Assembly (NCBI GenBank): GCA_937960725.1 | Contig: CALGOY010000295.1 | Span: 1 to 7,705, forward strand | DNA: 7,705 nt | From: an uncultured Bacillota bacterium | GTDB lineage: Bacteria; Bacillota; Clostridia; Caldicoprobacterales; UBA3941 | Direction: 5' to 3' | Part shown: positions 5,819-7,705 of the stretch, piece after piece | How the letters are laid out: each line of letters begins with the position of its first letter | Position numbering within the stretch: position 1 is the stretch's first letter | Translations under genes and position numbers: made by a program | Notes under the pieces: model-generated | Told to the model about the DNA's origin: nothing | Seen by the model: only the letters and a program-made list of their open reading frames with translations | The model's database searches: none

Positions 5819-6850
5819 CTAATAAATATGCTTTATAACGTCTATAATTTGTTTCGCTTGCTTGTATATTTTATATGATTTAACACATACCATAACCATT
5901 ACACCAGTGCCTTTTCGGTTTACTAAACAAGACATAACGATATGCCAATTCAATTTTTTTACGCATTTTTTAATAGCATCAAATTGTTGTTTAGAAAACA
6001 TTATTACAATTCTTCCAGACTGACTTAAGTTTTGATTTAGATTTATTAAAGTATTGCAAATATCATCCAAAGCCTCTAGTGCGAAAGGAACCTCTGTTAT
6101 TATTGCATCAAAGATGTGTCCATCTAGATCAATTTCAGCTGAATTGCCTACATAATGTTTCGAACCGTATAATACTAAGCCAGGTGCTAATACCCTATCA
6201 ATATCAATACTGAAAACCTCAATATTTTTATCAATATATTTTGCTTGATATACAATTCCACCACCGCCTGCAAACGGATCTATCATCTTCTTTATCTTTG
6301 ATGGCACTGCTAAGTTAACTAAACACCTAGCATCCTCTACTGGCAGAGCTCTCCTGCCCTTCTCGCTGCCATCCCCACGGTAACCGTACACATCTTTTAC
6401 AATATTATCATGGCCAATAATTCTGAAATGCCTATTATGAGGTGACTGCTCCATATAAACTTGCTGACTTTGTTTATAGAAAGGCCTGATAGAGAATTTT
6501 CTTTTTTTCCAGATTAACGGATTTTTACTGCGAATTTCGTTTGTACTTTCCAGCTCAGGATTGTCAAAATCTAAAATATAGAACTTATTACAATATCCCA
6601 GCTTCTTTAAATAGTTAGGAAGAATATCTTTATGTTCTTTTAATATAAAAAACGATATCAATCCCTTAACATCACTTAACGGGCCATTGACAATAAAAAT
6701 CCCCTGCAAAGGATATAAGCAACACAATACCTCCAAAATAGATAGTTTTTTAGCCTTAATTCTAGAATTTCTAATCGAGCAGGCTAGCACAAAATATCTT
6801 TCTAAATATTTATCAATATTTTCTCCAGTAACTTTAATATATCTCTTCAT
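5819..6850 (-). CDS. Trm11-like SAM-dependent methyltransferase, variant motif IV
   Basis: This 343-residue protein has a class I Rossmann methyltransferase domain in its C-terminal half, resembling the UPF0020/Trm11 group that methylates guanine in tRNA. Visible are ARCLVNLA (174-181), the SAM-binding motif I DPFAGGGG (191-198), the acidic VFSIDID (212-218) at the end of the second strand, and the motif IV region DAIITEVPF (248-256). Trm11 and related N-methyltransferases usually have D/N-P-P-Y/F here, so the first acid is Glu and the first Pro is Val. Residues 1-110 may be a reduced RNA-binding part, but no clear THUMP domain is seen. ATG 6850 follows AAAGGA and AAGGA ribosome-binding-like sites, 10 and 4 bases away. 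The target (tRNA, rRNA or DNA) cannot be assigned, and loss of activity is possible. Confidence 0.7.
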   Translation of the reverse strand: MKRYIKVTGENIDKYLERYFVLACSIRNSRIKAKKLSILEVLCCLYPLQGIFIVNGPLSDVKGLISFFILKEHKDILPNYLKKLGYCNKFYILDFDNPELESTNEIRSKNPLIWKKRKFSIRPFYKQSQQVYMEQSPHNRHFRIIGHDNIVKDVYGYRGDGSEKGRRALPVEDARCLVNLAVPSKIKKMIDPFAGGGGIVYQAKYIDKNIEVFSIDIDRVLAPGLVLYGSKHYVGNSAEIDLDGHIFDAIITEVPFALEALDDICNTLINLNQNLSQSGRIVIMFSKQQFDAIKKCVKKLNWHIVMSCLVNRKGTGVMVMVCVKSYKIYKQAKQIIDVIKHIY

Positions 6851-6891
6851 TCTATCCTTTTCCTTTATATTTTATTTAAAATAGATTATAT

Positions 6892-6916
6892 AAAAAGGGC
6901 TAAATAGCCCTTTTTT
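6892..6916 (-). terminator. Terminator after exonuclease III, bidirectional in form
   Basis: GGGCTA (6897-6902) and TAGCCC (6905-6910) form a GC-rich stem, extended by an A run (6892-6896) and a T run (6911-6916), so T-runs follow the stem on both strands. It begins 10 bases beyond the exonuclease III stop and separates that gene from the methyltransferase. On the plus strand there is no known gene to terminate inside the window, so the minus-strand role is the relevant one. Confidence 0.85.
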
Positions 6917-6925
6917 GTCTATAAA

Positions 6926-7705
6926 CTACAGATCTATTTCAAGCAATATCGGGGTATGATCTTGCCTTGGACCTGAGTCTATCATTTCAGATTTGATTAC
7001 TTTTTCTGCAATACGATCGCTAACTATCCAATAATCAATTCTCCAGCCAGAGTTGTTGACTTTACTTGTTTTGACCCGCTGAGTCCACCAAGTATAAACT
7101 CCTGTGACATTACCGTGAATATAGCGAAATGTATCTGTAAATCCCCTTGCCAATAGGTTTGTAAAACCTTGACGTTCTTCATCGGTGAAACCAGCTGAAC
7201 GGCGATTGTTCTCAGGATGAGCCAAATCTATTTCTTTATGGGCTACGTTAAAATCTCCTCCTGCAATAACCGGCTTCTTTTTGTCTAGACTTGCAAGATA
7301 ATCAGCATATTTTATATCCCAAACTTGACGATCCGCCAAACGATTTAGACCTTCTCCTGCATTGGGTGTATAAACTTGGGTCAAATAAAAATGATCAAAT
7401 TCTAATGTAATTATGCGGCCTTCGGCATCCATGGTGCCTGGAGCTCCAATCTTTGGAAATGTAACAGATGGCGCTAAACTATTCTTATATAAAAACATGG
7501 TGCCTGCATAGCCTTTACGCGCTGGCTCAACCGAACTATTCCATACAATTTCATACTCTGGAAACTTATCCTTTAAAATTTTTAATTGCTTTTTAGTAGG
7601 CCCATCAGGGGGCAATTTTGTTTTCTGTATAGCAATAGCATCCGGATTGTGCTCTATAATAGTATCTAATACATTTCTAGATAATTTGGCTCGCTCTGAA
7701 GTACC
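6926..7705 (-). CDS. exoA: Exonuclease III / AP endonuclease, 5' end beyond the window
   Basis: These 259 residues belong to exodeoxyribonuclease III, which cuts DNA 5' of abasic sites and degrades 3' ends in base excision repair. The frame stays open to the right edge, and comparison with streptococcal-type ExoA as I remember it suggests about 16 N-terminal residues are missing. Catalytic residues visible are Tyr112 (VYTPNAG), Asp151 and Asn153 (GGDFNVAH), Asp224 (GWRIDYW), and the Asp249-His250 pair (RQDHTP). The metal-ligand motif, normally LQETK or IQETK, reads IQKTK, with Lys28 (codon 7622-7624, AAA) where the conserved Glu (E34 of E. coli ExoIII) should be. GAA to AAA needs one base change. 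Everything else looks intact. A TTG at 7615 is not the start, since conserved sequence continues upstream. A terminator follows at 6892-6916. Confidence 0.92.
   Translation of the reverse strand, partial: GTSERAKLSRNVLDTIIEHNPDAIAIQKTKLPPDGPTKKQLKILKDKFPEYEIVWNSSVEPARKGYAGTMFLYKNSLAPSVTFPKIGAPGTMDAEGRIITLEFDHFYLTQVYTPNAGEGLNRLADRQVWDIKYADYLASLDKKKPVIAGGDFNVAHKEIDLAHPENNRRSAGFTDEERQGFTNLLARGFTDTFRYIHGNVTGVYTWWTQRVKTSKVNNSGWRIDYWIVSDRIAEKVIKSEMIDSGPRQDHTPILLEIDL

Noticed and set aside
6687..6884. 65-codon plus-strand frame with a hydrophobic, Phe/Leu-rich C-terminus
   Set aside because: It is antisense to the methyltransferase start, and the hydrophobic run reflects AT-rich sequence.
6885..6890. 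Perfect minus-strand TATAAT before the methyltransferase gene
   Set aside because: The position 17 bases upstream falls inside the terminator stem and reads AAAGGG, not a -35 box. It could still be used, but I cannot support a promoter.

Overview
The window is AT-rich and gene-dense. Almost every gene has a strong AGGAGG-type ribosome binding site at a typical distance from its start. Together with a DUF2935 protein, a LysM protein without a signal peptide, and a Gram-positive-type exonuclease III, this points to a low-GC Firmicute, most likely a spore-forming clostridium-like organism. The exact taxon cannot be read from the sequence. It looks like ordinary chromosome: I see no transposase, phage gene, CRISPR array, rRNA or tRNA.

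Layout, left to right. An MFS transporter (88-1401, minus) is followed by a 304-base gap holding a terminator. Next is a DUF2935 gene (1706-2630, minus) whose reading frame is broken near its start by one extra T in a run of eight. An alpha/beta hydrolase follows (2826-3635, minus). The hydrolase is divergent from a LysM protein gene (3901-4476, plus), across a spacer rich in inverted repeats. The LysM gene converges on a two-gene minus-strand operon, 5604 to 4634: a small three-helix membrane protein, then a single-helix protein with a His-rich middle and Met/His tail. A readable promoter with an unusual inverted repeat sits upstream. Then come a Trm11-like SAM-dependent methyltransferase with an altered catalytic motif IV (5819-6850, minus) and a 3'-complete exonuclease III/AP endonuclease cut by the right edge (6926-7705, minus).

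Apart from the two-gene operon, the genes look like single transcription units: three have clear intrinsic terminators between them and most gaps are 75-220 bases. I do not see one pathway linking the genes. The most notable points are a Glu-to-Lys change at the expected metal-ligand position of exonuclease III, the frameshift in the DUF2935 gene, the non-canonical methyltransferase motif, the uncharacterised two-gene membrane operon, and the operator-like inverted repeat overlapping the likely hydrolase -10 element. I found no convincing evidence for a wholly new multi-gene system.
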